The notes beneath the pieces were generated by a model. It had not been told where the DNA came from, searched no databases, and saw only the letters and a list, made by a program, of their open reading frames with translations. Below are positions 11,622 to 23,354 of a stretch of DNA of 64,000 bases, one piece after another. Both the position numbers and the translations under genes were made by a program. The DNA is from Vesta saturnalis (taxonomy: Eukaryota > Arthropoda > Insecta > Coleoptera > Lampyridae), in NCBI GenBank assembly GCA_036346205.1, contig JARFJB010001964.1, forward strand, positions 1,460,001 to 1,524,000. Direction: 5' to 3'. The number at the start of each line of letters is the position of its first letter. The first letter of the stretch is position 1.

Positions 11622-12059
11622 TTAGGTAATCTCTTGAAAAGTAAATAGCTTTGGAATCACCCGTTCTTCCAATTCTAAGTTACGCTTCTTTGTAGATAGT
11701 ACATAAGCTTTGGATGAAGGTTCTATTTCCTTAAGATAGTAGGGTTGTAGTTTGTTTGTTACATTGCTTCTTTTTCTTAAAACCTGGGGTATTACATTGC
11801 TTGTTTTAACGACCCCATCTTCCTCTACGTCAATTGCTTCCGGTATCGTAGAAAATGTTGTAGATCTCGAGAAACAGGTCTCCCCAGCTTTAATAGAATA
11901 TGTTTGTATAACACGTATACAGTCTTTGTTTCTTTCTTCTTCCACAACCTCTATGTAGTTTATAGGCAGGTAATTAAAGCCAAAAGCCGAAATTACGTAA
12001 TATATTAACTTACATCGCTCCTTGAAATTTTCTTTTAGTTTTAAGTTCAGCTTAGTCAA
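11622..12059 (-). CDS. Unrecognised ORF inside element 1
   Basis: A 145-residue open frame on the minus strand, starting at the ATG MTKLNLKLKENFK; the open frame extends a little further upstream (QFLYWGNVNTRK). Composition is normal for a real protein, mixed charged and hydrophobic, with no membrane segment or signal peptide. Segments such as YYVISAFGFNYLPINYIEV, then a Lys/Glu-rich C-terminus with KKRNLELEERVIPKLF, are not from a family I recognise. A further fragment in the same direction (11222-11408) follows after stops. Because it lies in an element with Polinton-type ends, a structural or accessory gene of such an element is possible, but this is inference only. Confidence 0.4.
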   Translation of the reverse strand: MTKLNLKLKENFKERCKLIYYVISAFGFNYLPINYIEVVEEERNKDCIRVIQTYSIKAGETCFSRSTTFSTIPEAIDVEEDGVVKTSNVIPQVLRKRSNVTNKLQPYYLKEIEPSSKAYVLSTKKRNLELEERVIPKLFTFQEIT

Positions 12060-12152
12060 CTTTCTTGTATTTACGTTTCCCCAATATAAAAATTGCAGTA
12101 TATTGTTAAACGCTAAGCAGCAACTATTTTATAAAGTGGCTGTTAATTTTGT

Positions 12153-12419
12153 TCACGTTTTCGGGATACATACAGAGTACATTGATACATTTTGGAAGTA
12201 ATTTTTACTATTTTCTAATAATATTAAACAGTCGGACAGAGGATTGTACACATCGTTTCCAGAATAATAAGCATCGTTGCTGTAGGTAATGGCGTGTTCC
12301 TTAGCGAGAGCAGAACAAAATATTTCTTTTAATATAACAGCTGGACAATTTAAAAGATCTATAAGGTTGTTTCCAATAATTCTGTTAACTCCAGGACTTG
12401 TTGTTTGCAGAATTAACAT
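12153..12419 (-). CDS. Unrecognised small ORF inside element 1
   Basis: An 88-residue open frame on the minus strand, upstream of and in the same direction as the ORF ending at 11622, 93 bp away. It begins MLILQTTSPGVNRIIGNN and has a middle part with LLNCPAVILKEIFCSALAKE. No motif known to me. It could be the 5' part of the same gene, broken by stops between 12060 and 12152, since the two share orientation and close spacing. Confidence 0.35.
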   Translation of the reverse strand: MLILQTTSPGVNRIIGNNLIDLLNCPAVILKEIFCSALAKEHAITYSNDAYYSGNDVYNPLSDCLILLENSKNYFQNVSMYSVCIPKT

Positions 12420-15290
12420 TTAATCAAATTTGCTATTTTAGCTATTAAAAACGCAAAGTTAGGTAAATCCAAATCCAACTGTGTTATCGTTAATTATTGT
12501 TAATATTTTCTTGCGCATTCCTTAAAGCAGAAATTAAATTGTTAACTTTAATTATAAGTGGCCCAATGTTGCTAGACTTTTAAAATCCCTGCAAAATGAT
12601 GTTTAATATCCAAATCCAGACGATAGAGTCTTTCCTTGTTTAGAGAATTAGTAGGTCTGGCAATTCTTGTAAACAGTGTTAAGAACAAATTTAACATTCC
12701 TGACAAAACTTTATTTATAAGGACCTTACAAGATTTGGCTGGCCATGTATTTTTAGTAACAACTTTTTAAACAATATTTCCAATAATGGTCTAGCACCAA
12801 GGCTTGTTTGTGACTCCTGTTCTGTTATTTAAGAAGAAATGGAAGCTTGACTTTAAATCTCTGCAGAAACAAATTACAGGTTTATTCCTCGTTAGACCAA
12901 TAACTATTAAGACGGAGCCTCTTTACAAGAGTTTTGTCTGGATCCATACTAAAACCAGTTCAATTTTTAAAACTGGAATATATGTTATCCGAAGAGTGAA
13001 TTAAATGGGTATACAGACAATCCTAAGGCATTGTTGAAACAGTGACTCCATCACATAATTAATAACAATGTCCGAAACTAAGGTTGTACTAACGTTTTGT
13101 ATAATTCTACCAAATCGATCTTTGACTACGGTTATATTTTTCTCCGAGTACGTTCTGAGACACTAAACTGCTTTAGGGATTCCACATTAATTAACGATTA
13201 TGATGCGTACTGGTAAGGTAAACTTAACTAAATAGCTCTCTGGCCAATCCTAATTACATAAAAGCCATTGCGATATTTTTGTTTTATCAAAACTGGAAAC
13301 AAAGTCGAAGGTGTTTGCCTTGTTGGTAAATTAAAACTGCGTAAGAAGATTCAGGAAAATAATTACTTTATCGTTAATATTGGGAAAACCAATTACTGCT
13401 ACGAACTGTAGAACACACACACACACACACAGCACGCGAACATTTTCACAGCTGAGTATTGACCTAACCTAAACCGTGTATTTATAATCTAACATAAATT
13501 GGTGACGTATTGACATAACTTAAAATTTCTTTGCTGTAGTGTATTGGTAATCGTGACTGAATACGTACGCAGTGCGTACGATGGATGTTGGTGAATTTGC
13601 TTTTCCAATCATTAATATAAAGTAATTCCGATTTCATTATGAAAACAAACTTTCAGTATCAAATACCTTCGTGTCTGGAGGAAAACCCACCAATTACATA
13701 AATGTACGCAAAGTAAACAAGCCGGCGTCATATTACCAAGTTTTGATTTTAAATTCAATCAACAAATCGCAATGGCTTTGTTCTTGTCTTCAATAGGACA
13801 TTGCGATAACATTTCAAGTACACACGCCGTTATTAATATAGAATTGCCAGTGAGATATTTAATTAGTACATACTTAATTAAATCATCTAAAGCTTTTAGT
13901 TAAAATGTGAAAAAATTAAACGTCACTATAAAATATTGGTCAAGTTTTATATGGAGAATTTACAAAACAACAATTTATTTAACATGGTTAATTAAAAATT
14001 ATTAAACGATGGAGATGTCGTTAAAAAGACGGTTTTATTTGATTCCTTATACCCATTACGTATAATTAAAAATTTGAACCATTTGATATTATTAAAGATA
14101 GGAATGTTATGGGAATTCTTTTGCTAAGATAAAGCCAACTTCAATTTCTTTAGAAACGAGAACAGGATAGACAAATAAGCATTGATGCATTAGAGAAGAT
14201 GAATTACAACGATGCTAAGAATAAAATTTACTAATAAATGATCTACCAAATAACAAGTCCTGAGTTAATAAATTGAAGACCAACTTATTGATTTTTAAAT
14301 TGTCAGATGCCAGATTAAAAGAAATATTTTGTTACTGCTTGCCAAGGAGCAGCTTACTGGAAATAATCAATTTACAACTAAAGCAACGATGCTAGTTATT
14401 TGAATTTTAACGATATGTATAACTACTGTCCGACTTGTTTAATTATTATTAGAATAATAGTAAAATTGTAAACTTATGACTCAATGTATCTGTAATTATC
14501 CACAAAAACTGGACAAAATTAACAGTCAAAATTATAAAATAATTGCTTTGTGTTTAAATAATATGCAAAACTTTGTATAACGGGATTTCTTGCTATAAAA
14601 TAGTTACAAGAAAGTTTACTGTAAAGTTAACATAAAGAGGTTACATTAAAAAACATTTAATTAAACCAGATTAGAATGTCGGTGTAAAAGAGACGTTTTT
14701 TTCTATTCAACTTATAATGGTACTTAGCTATAATTACAACAACACTTTGGAACCATTTGTTACTTTAATAACAAGAATTAGCACGATTTAAGGGTTTGAA
14801 TTCTTTGTAAGATTAAAGCCAATATAAATTACATTTTAGTTAAAGAATAACTAGGTCATTTAATAAGATTAACATTGTTAAACTGTCTTAAAAGATGACA
14901 AATCAGCAACAAAACTTTCTAACGGCGAAAGCATAACAATGAAAATGTCAGCTAAAAAACACATTTAACAAAATTTAATCAAGTTATGATGTAAGCGTAA
15001 AGTTGTGCAAAACTTCAATTTCAAAATGATAGAAGCATTCACAAATATAACGTGACATCAAATAATATAATCTAGTTAAATCTAACAAAGAGATATCTTT
15101 ATCAATAAGTGCAAGTGTTACTAAGAATAAAAAGCATAATGCAGAACGTTTTTTGTAATTTTTAAGTTTTAATCTTAATTTCAGCTACTTATGTTAAATT
15201 ATAGAGTTGAGGTAATTTAACATATAATTGGTAAAGCATTTGCTTCAAGATCTAGGAAAAACACAACAAGAAACCTAGACAGAGCAAAAG
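12420..15290. other. AT-rich interior of element 1 with diverged direct repeats
   Basis: No gene recognised. Two diverged direct copies about 660 bp apart (about 13905-14200 and 14560-14870) share anchors in the same order: gtcgttaaaaagacggtttt against gtcggtgtaaaagagacg, ttgaaccatttg against ttggaaccatttg, and tctttt.gctaagataaagcc against tcttt.gtaagattaaagcc. A short CA run lies at about 13413-13432. The stretch may be noncoding filler of the element or an older inserted repeat. Confidence 0.45.
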
Positions 15291-15296
15291 TCAAAA

Positions 15297-16660
15297 TTAA
15301 GACGTATCATTATGCCTTTTTTTAATTATAAGATGCCAAAACCTATTTAAACGGAGATTTTCTTCTTGTCTATTAAAATTATTAGGGTGTTTATATATTT
15401 CAATAGCTTTACGTTGTAAACGAACATAGTAATGAGTTTCTCTTGACAATATTTCAATATTGTCAAATTGAATGTCATGATTTAGATTATTCAGGGCATG
15501 GTCAGCCACAGCAGACTTCTCTGGTTGACCTAATCTACAAAATCTTATATGTTCTTTACCTCTTGTATCAAAGCTACGTTTTGTGGTTCCGATGTATACT
15601 TTTTCACATGAACAAGATAACTTATACACTCCGGAAGATGATAAAGGGTTTGACACATCTTTAGGTGATCTTAAATGTTCTTTAATTTTTCTTGTAGGAT
15701 TAAAAATAGTCCTAATGCCATATTTAATTAAGGTTTTTTTCAATTCTATTTGTAACATTAGCTATAAAAGGAAGAAAAGCAGTACCAGAATTAAGAACTG
15801 GTTTTTCTTTAAGGTTGCGTCTAGAAGGTGTAATAACATTATTAATATCTGTAAGTGAATATCCATTATCTTGTACGGATTTTGTTAAATATTTATATTC
15901 ATCCTTCAAAAATTCAGGGTCACACATTCGTCTTGCTCGGTTTACTAAAGATTTAATACACCAATTTTTTGACGTGGATGGTGGTTGGATAATTTATCAA
16001 GGTATCTATCAGTGTCTGTAGGCTTTCTGTAAACCTTAAAAGATAGTGAATTATTATTGTTAGATACTAATATGTCAAGAAATGGTAAACTTCCATTAGT
16101 TTTTTTTTCCATGGTAAACTGAATACTAGGATGCATACCATTTATAAAAACCAAAAACTCATGCAGTGCCTCTTCTCCATGTTTTCAAAATAGCAAATGT
16201 GTCATCTACATATCTATACCAAACTGAAGGTTTTTTATGTGTATTTTGTAACGCTAATGTTTCAAATATTTCCATGTAAAAATTAGCTGCAACAGGACTA
16301 AGGGGACTACCCATTACTACATCTTCAATCTGTTCATAAAATTTACTATTCCACTGAAAATAAGTTTTAATAAGAGAGTGCTGAAAAAGAATGGTTATGT
16401 TCTTTGTAAAAAGATGATCAATGTATTCAATAGTTTTTTTTAGAGACACTTTTGTAAAAAGTGAAACAACATCAAAACTAACCATTATATCACCCTCTTC
16501 AATTTTGAAACTATGAATTTTTTCAACAAAGTTGGCAGAACCAACTGCACTAACGATAAGACTTAAAGGAATATTAGGTTTATGAATTTTTGGTAAACCA
16601 TCCTTAGCAGTTTTAACAGATATTAGTACTGACGAAGATAACTGTTAGTGTTATCGAAAC
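15297..16660 (-). pseudogene. Penelope-like retroelement: reverse transcriptase and GIY-YIG endonuclease
   Basis: Reading right to left: GLPKIHKPNIPLSLIVSAVG (about 16620-16560) is the start of the Penelope RT domain. MVSFDVVSLFTKV, GSPLSPVAANFYMEIFE and the catalytic YRYVDDTF follow (16485-16159). Then come LPFLDILV, VYRKPTDTDRYL and HHPRQKIGVL (16154-15945). The C-terminus (15758-15297) is a GIY-YIG endonuclease: SGVYKLSCSCEKVYIGTTKR, RGKEHIRFCRLG and KSAVADHAL. Frame changes occur near 16160, 15945 and 15740. The 5' part of RT is missing. This element class uses RT plus GIY-YIG nuclease for insertion. It is nested in element 1, antisense to the hammerhead-like motif at 16629. Confidence 0.88.
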
Positions 16661-16661
16661 G
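16629..16661 (+). ncRNA. Hammerhead-ribozyme-like motif of a Penelope-like element
   Basis: The plus strand reads ctgacga, then a perfect 6-bp hairpin (gataac at 16637-16642 with gttatc at 16650-16655, loop tgttagt), then gaaac followed by g. This is the order CUGANGA, stem II, GAAA of a hammerhead core, with one extra A before stem II. Penelope-like elements are known to carry such motifs with a very short, palindromic stem III (here acgt). Stem I pairing is not evident, so it may be degenerate. It is opposite in direction to the adjacent RT, suggesting it belongs to an inverted terminal copy. Confidence 0.45.
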
Positions 16662-16734
16662 TTTAGATTGTATAATTTAAAATACATCATTAAAAAACCC
16701 AAAAAAGATAAGTGTTTTATTATGAATGTACTAA

Positions 16735-17704
16735 AGCTTACGCCTATTAGACATAAAGACAGAATTGTATTTTGTGTGTAAAAATGTTACCTATTTTTGT
16801 GTAAAATAAACAAAAAACTTGTTTATTTGCTTTTATTTAAATTATATTGGAGGAATGTGTGCAAAATGACCGAGGAATTTAACTGTGACCCATAATTGGT
16901 CGAATTAAAAACTAAATGACTCGTATAATTAAAATCAAAATAAGGAGGGTCCGTAACAGAGGGGCGACGACTCTAGAATAAGTTACAGCGTCTTGTACCT
17001 GTCTTGTGAGGACCCCACTGATTGGAACACTATTTCATATTTCCCGCCGTGGCCGACAAAATGGCCGCCAAAACAAAATGGCCGACAAAATAAGCTGGTC
17101 GACAAAACAAGCTCGCCAGCAAAATTTAAATATAACTCAATTAAAAACAAAATGAAGATCCCTTTACTAGAATACTATTTCAAATTTCCCACCAACGGGA
17201 CGAAGACCGGACAAGGAGCGAAGACCATAGAACAAGTTCCGGGGTCCTACACATGCCTTATAAGTTAGTATGAGAGCTCCCCTTGCTAGAATACTATTTC
17301 AAATTTCTCGCCAAAATCAAAAATGGCTGCCATGATGGCCGACAAACAAAATGAGGAATTTAATTATGAGTCGTATAATTAAAATCAAAATAAGGAGAAT
17401 CCGTAGCAGAGGGGTGGATGCCCTAGAATAAGTTCCGGAGTGCTAAACTTATGAGATAGCATGGGGGCCCCCTTAATAGAATACAATTTCAAATTTCCCG
17501 CTAAATCCAAAAACTGCCGACATAACAAAATGGCCGACAAGCCACGTCTATAAAATGACCGACAAAATATGAATAATGTAATTATAACTCTTAATTAAAA
17601 GCAAGCGGGGAATGGGCGGTGTCACGTGGTCAAAGTCGTGGTGGCTCCCTTCTCTCCATTTTGTACTATTCTGCGGATTTGTACTATTCTCACCCCTTAC
17701 TACT
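16735..17704 (-). repeat. Right terminal inverted repeat of element 1
   Basis: It is the inverse of 9116-9695 and ends ACTACT. Relative to the left copy it holds extra tandem units in 16990-17390, each with agaatactatttcaaattt, a cluster of atggccgacaaaa words and a gtccgtaacagagggg block. The units are spaced irregularly (roughly 120-190 bp). The ORF at 16993-17268 lies in these repeats and is not a gene. Confidence 0.75.
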
Positions 17705-18699
17705 GCTATGTATTTTAAATAGCCTTTTTTTGTTGTTTATCAACAACAATAGAGAAATGAAAGAATTCTTTTAAAAAACATGCTTTACAAATTTAAAGTC
17801 ACTTATGTATGTATAAAAGTATATATACATAAATTTAAAATTTGATTACCCAACGGTAAAATAAAAACTTCAACATTTTGTATCAGACATTAAAGTATCA
17901 CGTGCTATAGTAATAAGCACAAATTAAATGAACTTAGAATATCATCTTTATTACATGAAATACAATATCCTACACGTGTTTTTTTAATTCTATGTCATCA
18001 CTTGTCAACCACAAAGGTACTTTAAAACCCATTTTATCCACCTTGTTTTTGATCTTATAAAGATCTTATTTCTTTCATTCCTATTTCATATCTGTTAGCA
18101 TCAATGTAATAGAAACTTTCTCGAACGAAATTGATATCCTGGCAGTTTTTAAGTCAACGGTGTCTCATAAAACGACGTGCTAGATTATTTCTTTTTAAAA
18201 ATTACTGTATTGAAAGAAAATCGGAAAAGTTAAATTTTGGGAAGATTTATTTATTAAAACTTGAGATAACAAACATTAAAAGGTTTTCAGAGTTATATTT
18301 AAAAGTAGTAGGGTACATTAAGTATCTACAGCTTTTTTTTTGTTTATTCTCTCACAAAAAGGGATTTAATTACAATTTTTATGTAAAAATGTTGTAAACT
18401 AAATAGTGAAACGTCTTGGAGTTCAAATATCCAAATATTCAAATTCAGTTAACTGTAAGTGCATATTCCAGAAACGTTTTAAATAAAGTTTTATTACGTG
18501 AATACTAAAAAATTTACCCAAAACTTCTTGTTGGCTTTGAATTTTAAAGTTTTTTGCAAATAATTATAAAATAGCCATTATCAACAAAGAGATTCGATAC
18601 AAGCTTGAATGTTAAGAGTGTGCAAACGTATGACATTTCTCTGAGCTAAATCCTTTGTTGGGGAAAAATAAGATGAATTTGTTACCGTTTTGAATTTTA
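17705..18699. other. AT-rich stretch without a recognised gene
   Basis: No domain recognised. A small hairpin (ttgttgtttatcaacaacaa) lies near 17730. The ORF 18131-18397 resembles no family I know. Confidence 0.5.
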
Positions 18700-19161
18700 A
18701 AAGCTTTCGATGGACATCTCTAAACTTCCGTTAAAAGACGCGTTCAGATCTGGGAAACGAACGCGAACGGGCGTTGGAGAGCGCGAACGATTCGCCAGAT
18801 GTGGACGTAGCTGCGAGCGCGAACGTAGTAGTGACGAGGATTGTCGAACGCGATTCGCTACCGATCGGTACATCAAAGGAAAAACGCTCGTTCGCGTTCG
18901 CTTATACTCGCCAAGAGTGGACGTGGAAAGCTGCTTGGAGCAAAACAAAAATAAACAGTATTTGAATGGTTATCCGTGCAGGTATCATGGAATGTCCTTA
19001 TTTCCTTTACCAGTGATATGAATAACTTACCAGTGTTGTGGGTTAGCCGAAATATGTATTATAAAATTATGAGAAAAAAATCATGCGTGGCTAAGTCTCG
19101 CACCGGCTTATTACAGCACATCCGAAGAAGTAAAAAAAAAAATGATAGTCCCTGCAGGTAA
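18700..19161 (+). other. CpG-rich patch with possible exon
   Basis: In AT-rich surroundings, 18735-18930 is dense in CpG, with repeated gaacgcgaacg and ttcgcgttcgc words. Downstream an open frame (about 18976-19156) ends at cctgcag followed by gtaaga, a strong splice-donor context, and contains CVAKSRTGLLQHIRRSKKK, weakly reminiscent of a BED-finger-like element protein. The patch could be a promoter/first exon of a gene or the end of a hAT-like transposon; neither could be proven. No TATA box or acceptor was identified with confidence. Confidence 0.3.
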
Positions 19162-19867
19162 GATCATTAATTCAATAAACAATTTCTCAGCTCAAATTAC
19201 TATGATAGCATCCATCATCATTTATATTTAAGGGCAATCGTTACGTTTTGGAACAGAAAATAGGTTTTTCCCTTTACAATAAAGACTAAGACATGTTTTG
19301 AAATTATGATCAACAGAAATTGTAACATTATTGAAAACGATTACTTTTAAATGTAAATCATTTAACTTTTTTGTTTAATTTATGTTATCAAGATTGTTTT
19401 GACTAAAGATCATTATTTTTTTTTTCGGTGCTTCGACAGCTATAACGCGTCCAAACCTCAAAATTCAGTATGGGGCTTATGGAAAAACAGTGTAGGATTT
19501 GTCAGTCCTTATGCCAATAGATTACAGCACCTATAATACCGTATTACGGTTATAATAATACTATATCTACGGTACAAGAGACTCAATTTCTAACCTCAAA
19601 ATTAATAAAAACATTTGCAATGCAATACAAACTTAGATAAATCTGCAATTTACTTATGAATATACCGAAAAAGACTACCCTTAATGCATACAAATCGAAT
19701 CCGTGAACTGTGTTTTTTAGAAAACGGAAGTAGGTGTATGTAATGTAGGGGTACATTACATGGCAATATCATGGGTTAGATTACCCTGTACATGGGATTC
19801 AGAATTTTATTTTTGATTATAGCTGCAGCATCTATTTCCATTGTACTATATATAGGAAGTGTGGCTA
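19162..19867. other. Stretch without a gene, with a short perfect hairpin
   Basis: No gene seen. At 19738-19761, atgtaatgta and tacattacat form a perfect 10-bp stem with a gggg loop. The function is unknown and it may be chance. Confidence 0.4.
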
Positions 19868-20440
19868 TTAAATGACGAGACTGACGCTGTAAAACATTTT
19901 ATTTTGAGTTAATAGCCACACGCCCGAATCGATTTCTAGGTCTTCGGATGATGATTCTGTAACGTGGATTATAAACTCTGCGATATGATCGTGAAGGTTA
20001 TCAGCTACCCACATCTTACCTTCAGCGATCTTTACACGACTTACATAATGTTGCCAATTTTTAGTCGTCACTTCTTCGTAACCAAATTTTATTAATTCCT
20101 TAATGTCTTCAATTTTAAAACTCTTGTTATTCAAGTTAATATGATGTTTGACTTGTGCCCACACTATTTCTATTGGGTATAGTTCGCAGTGGTAAGGAGG
20201 CAAACGAAGATCCTCATGACTTCTTTCTTGTGCCATAACATCAAGTTTATTCTTATAATATAGATTCTTCACGTGTGCTACAGTATTCAATAGGTCTCGC
20301 TTCAACACGTTATCTTCAATGGGCATTTATTTCTTACTAAGCCAATCTATAATTTTTGTTTTCGCCACGCCATTGTTGGGATCTTCTCTACCTCCCTGCT
20401 GCTGAAGCATTATCAATAACGATAATTGAATTTTGTGGTA
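19868..20440 (-). pseudogene. DDE transposase fragment (LPPYHC type)
   Basis: A C-terminal fragment of the family seen at 6500-7814. The minus strand reads IIVIDNASAAG (second catalytic Asp, near 20430), then KTKIIDWLSKK, a stop, and an open frame from 20326 with RLPPYHCELYPIEIVWAQVK (catalytic Glu). The C-terminal tail is acidic. The N-terminal half, with the HTH and the first catalytic Asp, is absent. It abuts the 3' end of the antisense LINE at about 20450. Its frame is longer than that of the 6500 copy, so it is less decayed in this part, but it cannot be functional alone. Confidence 0.75.
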
Positions 20441-20449
20441 TATTTGGAT

Positions 20450-21045
20450 CGAATAGATGGCCGAGCTTCTATTAGTAAAAGGCCAAAATAATAGTTAAAG
20501 AAGGAATTATAGTTCGGATTATTTGGCTGGGTACTTGTTCTAAGGGCATAATTAAGGAGAGTTGCATTTAATGGTAATGTTAGATTCGAAACAAATATCG
20601 TCTAACCGCGATGTGCGGAAAGCACATAACCGTAGTCCTGCACAGTGAAGCTTGTTTAGCTTTTGTGTATGAGACTTTCTGCCGCTAGCCAAAACTGCTC
20701 CACTGTAACCAAGTTTTGAAAGGATTAAGGCCTGGTTAATTCTAAGAAGGGCACCTTTCGTTGCACTCCACGATATATGAGGGTGTTAATACTCACCTTT
20801 ATTCTTGTGGTCAAATGTTCAATATGTTTCTTCCAATACAATTTTTCATCTAACCAAACTCCTAAAAAGCGTACATCGTTACTAACTTCTAGGATGGTCG
20901 TGTTGAGATCTTATACGACAAAAGTGAACTACATGCGATTTCGTTGAAGACAACGTAAGATCCATATCATTGGCCGGTCTAACCAATCGATTAATTTTGT
21001 TTTGCAGAGAGTGAACTAGGTCCTCTGTTATTGGGGATTATCTGA
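20450..21045 (-). pseudogene. Jockey-like LINE, C-terminal reverse transcriptase part
   Basis: The minus strand reads NDVRFLGVWLDEKLYWKKHI (about 20870-20810), then LTTRIKVSINTL, SKLGYSGAVLASG and KLNKLHCAGLRLCAFRT. This is the thumb/post-RT region typical of jockey and related LINEs. It continues the RT fragment at 25903-27185, from which it is separated by the two insertions at 21046-23110 and 23122-25899. Several stops and frame changes are present, and no 3' tail was seen before the transposase fragment at 20440. Confidence 0.75.
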
Positions 21046-23110
21046 GTGCTTTCATTTCAAAACTGGTCACCCTTAATATTTTTTTATCAATGGAATCTCT
21101 ACCTAGAAAAAAATACGTCAATTTAGATGGCGAGGGGGACATTCAAAAACAGTGTTCATGGAATTTTACTTTTCACCCCTTAATTCCCACTCCCCTCACT
21201 TTAAAATTTCATGTTGCACCCCCTAGCTTGTGATACATCAAATACAAATCCAACGGCGTTCAGAAAATTGATTTCCATCGCCCCATTTTGAAATTACAAG
21301 CGAAAATGTCAATAGTATAGGAATAAATTTTGTTCATTGATTTCATTGTTCAAGACAATACCCCTAGTTTATTAAGTACTGGAATACGAAGTGATACGGA
21401 AACGATATCTCCTCTCTCGAATATTTTTATCGTGTTTCTATCGATTCGGATTATTTTTGCTTTCAGAGTTCAGTTAAGGTAAGCCGTATTTCAGTTTGTA
21501 ATTTATTACCGACTGCAACGACTTATAATCAAGTCTGTTTCGGTTAAGTTGTTGAATTTTGACAATTCATTACTTCAGTTTGAAACATTGAATTTGAATA
21601 AAATCAGGAATCAATCATGGTTTACACTATTCAAGAAAGAGTTGAAATTATTTATTTGTATGGAGCCCAGAATAAGTGTGCTCGTAGCACAGCCCGAGTC
21701 TTCAACGAAACGCATTCTGAAAAAAATGTATATCAATATGTGCTAACTCTAGTGAGAAAATTTCAAGAAATTGGCTCAGTATGTAACAAAGTAAGAAAGA
21801 CACCACGAGTTCTCAACGAAGCTGCACAAATTGAGGTCTTAGGCCACTTTGCCGCTGAACCTACGACTTCAATTCCAAAAGTCGCTGCATTAACGAATAT
21901 TTTTGTTGGTTCCATACACAAGATTTTAAAGCGTCACAAGTTCTTTCCTTACAAATTTACCATTCTCCATGAACTCACTGAAGATGATTACGATAGGAGG
22001 ATTCAATTCTGTGAAATAATGACTGCAATGATTTAAAATGACAGCAATTTGGTGAAGAATATTTGCTTCAGTGACGAATCGATGTTCTATCTGAATGGCT
22101 TTGTTAATAAACAGAACTGTAGATATTGGGATCTTCAAAATCCTAACGTGTTCTTAGTGGGTCATACGCAGTTTCCAGAAAAAATTAATGTCTGGGCAGG
22201 AATTCTTGGACATGAAATAATAGGTCCTTTATTTATCGAAGAAAATTTAACCGCTGATTTGTATTTAAATTTATTGGAAAACTACACTGATCCGCTTATA
22301 ACTGAGTCCTTAGAAAATCAAGCTGACGAAGAGGGCAACCCACTGTTAGATGAACGAAATTTGCAGTATCAACAAGACGGTGCACCCCCACACTATGAGT
22401 TGGGTGATCGCGAGTGGTTTAATCAACGGTTTCCCGGCAAATGGATTGGCAGAAGAGACGCAATAGAATGACCTGCCAGATCTCCCGACTTAACGCCATT
22501 GGATTTTTTCCTTTGGGGTTATTTAAAATCAATCGTGTATCGTAACCCTCAACCAGAAAATATTCAGGCCCTTAGAGCTAGGATCACTCAAGCTTGCCAG
22601 CAAATTACTGCGGAAACATTTCAAAATGTTAGAGAAGAATTCGTTAATAGATTGTTTTATTGTCTAGCTAAGAATGGAGAACATTTTGAGGACTTAATAA
22701 AGTGAGGTTACACGAATAGGTTGTATTGTTGTTTACCTAAGAATAGAGAACATATTGAGCATTTAATAAAGTATTGTTTTTGTCTTGAACAATGAAATCA
22801 ATGAACAAAATTTATTCCTATAGTATTGACATTTTCGCTTGTAATTCCAAAATGGGGCGATGGACATCACTTTCCTGAACGCCGTTGGATTTGTACTTTG
22901 AATACCTTCAAAATGATGTATCGCAAGCTAGGGGGTGCAATTTGAAATTTTAAAGTGAGGGGAGTGGGGATGAAGGGGTGAAAAGTAAAATTTCATGAAC
23001 ACTGTTTTTGAATGTCCCCCTCGACATCTAAATTGACGTATTTTTTTGCTAGGTCGAGATTTCATTGCTAAAAAAAATATTAAGGGTGACTGGTTTTGAA
23101 ATGAAAGCAC
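21046..23110 (+). mobile_element. DD41D-type transposon with 300-bp inverted repeats
   Basis: The left repeat 21046-21358 and right repeat 22782-23110 are inverse copies. They begin gtgctttcatttcaaaac, continue with gtcacccttaatatttttt, and share a cacccc/ggggtg block and ccccattttgaaattacaag. They enclose one transposase gene on the plus strand. The element interrupts the antisense LINE just downstream of its YIDD motif. A TA duplication was not evident at the ends. Confidence 0.85.
21617..22705 (+). pseudogene. DD41D transposase, one frame with two nonsense codons
   Basis: A single reading frame of 363 codons including the final stop runs from the ATG at 21617 to 22705, with no frameshift. 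Only two internal stops break it: TAA at 22034-22036 and TGA at 22469-22471, the latter where the family has Trp in the (E)WPARSPDL motif. The N-terminus is HTH-type (MVYTIQERVEIIYLYGAQNK). The catalytic residues are all present: CFSDESMF, QQDGAPPHY and LTPLDFFLWG, with 41 residues between the last two Asp. The C-terminus matches the family (EEFVNRLFYCLAKNGEHFE). It is the same family as the copy at 1371-2370 but clearly a different lineage, and younger-looking. Confidence 0.9.
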
Positions 23111-23354
23111 TGTATAACTAAGGGGCCTATTCTATAAGGCTTAACGATGTCGTTACGCAACGATTATCATTCGCGAACGACTTTCGCTATTCTGTATGCT
23201 AATTTGGATCGTTTACTAACGACAATATGGCGGTAAATTTGTAGTTATTCTACGACAAGGCCTGATCAGTCGTTGAGTCAGTATAAAATAAAGTAACCTA
23301 AGTTTTCTGGGATCGGATGTTTACATATAAAAGTGTATTTGTTCACTAGCCCTA

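Noticed and set aside
18131..18397. 88-codon ORF
   Set aside because: No recognisable motif; composition fits random AT-rich sequence.
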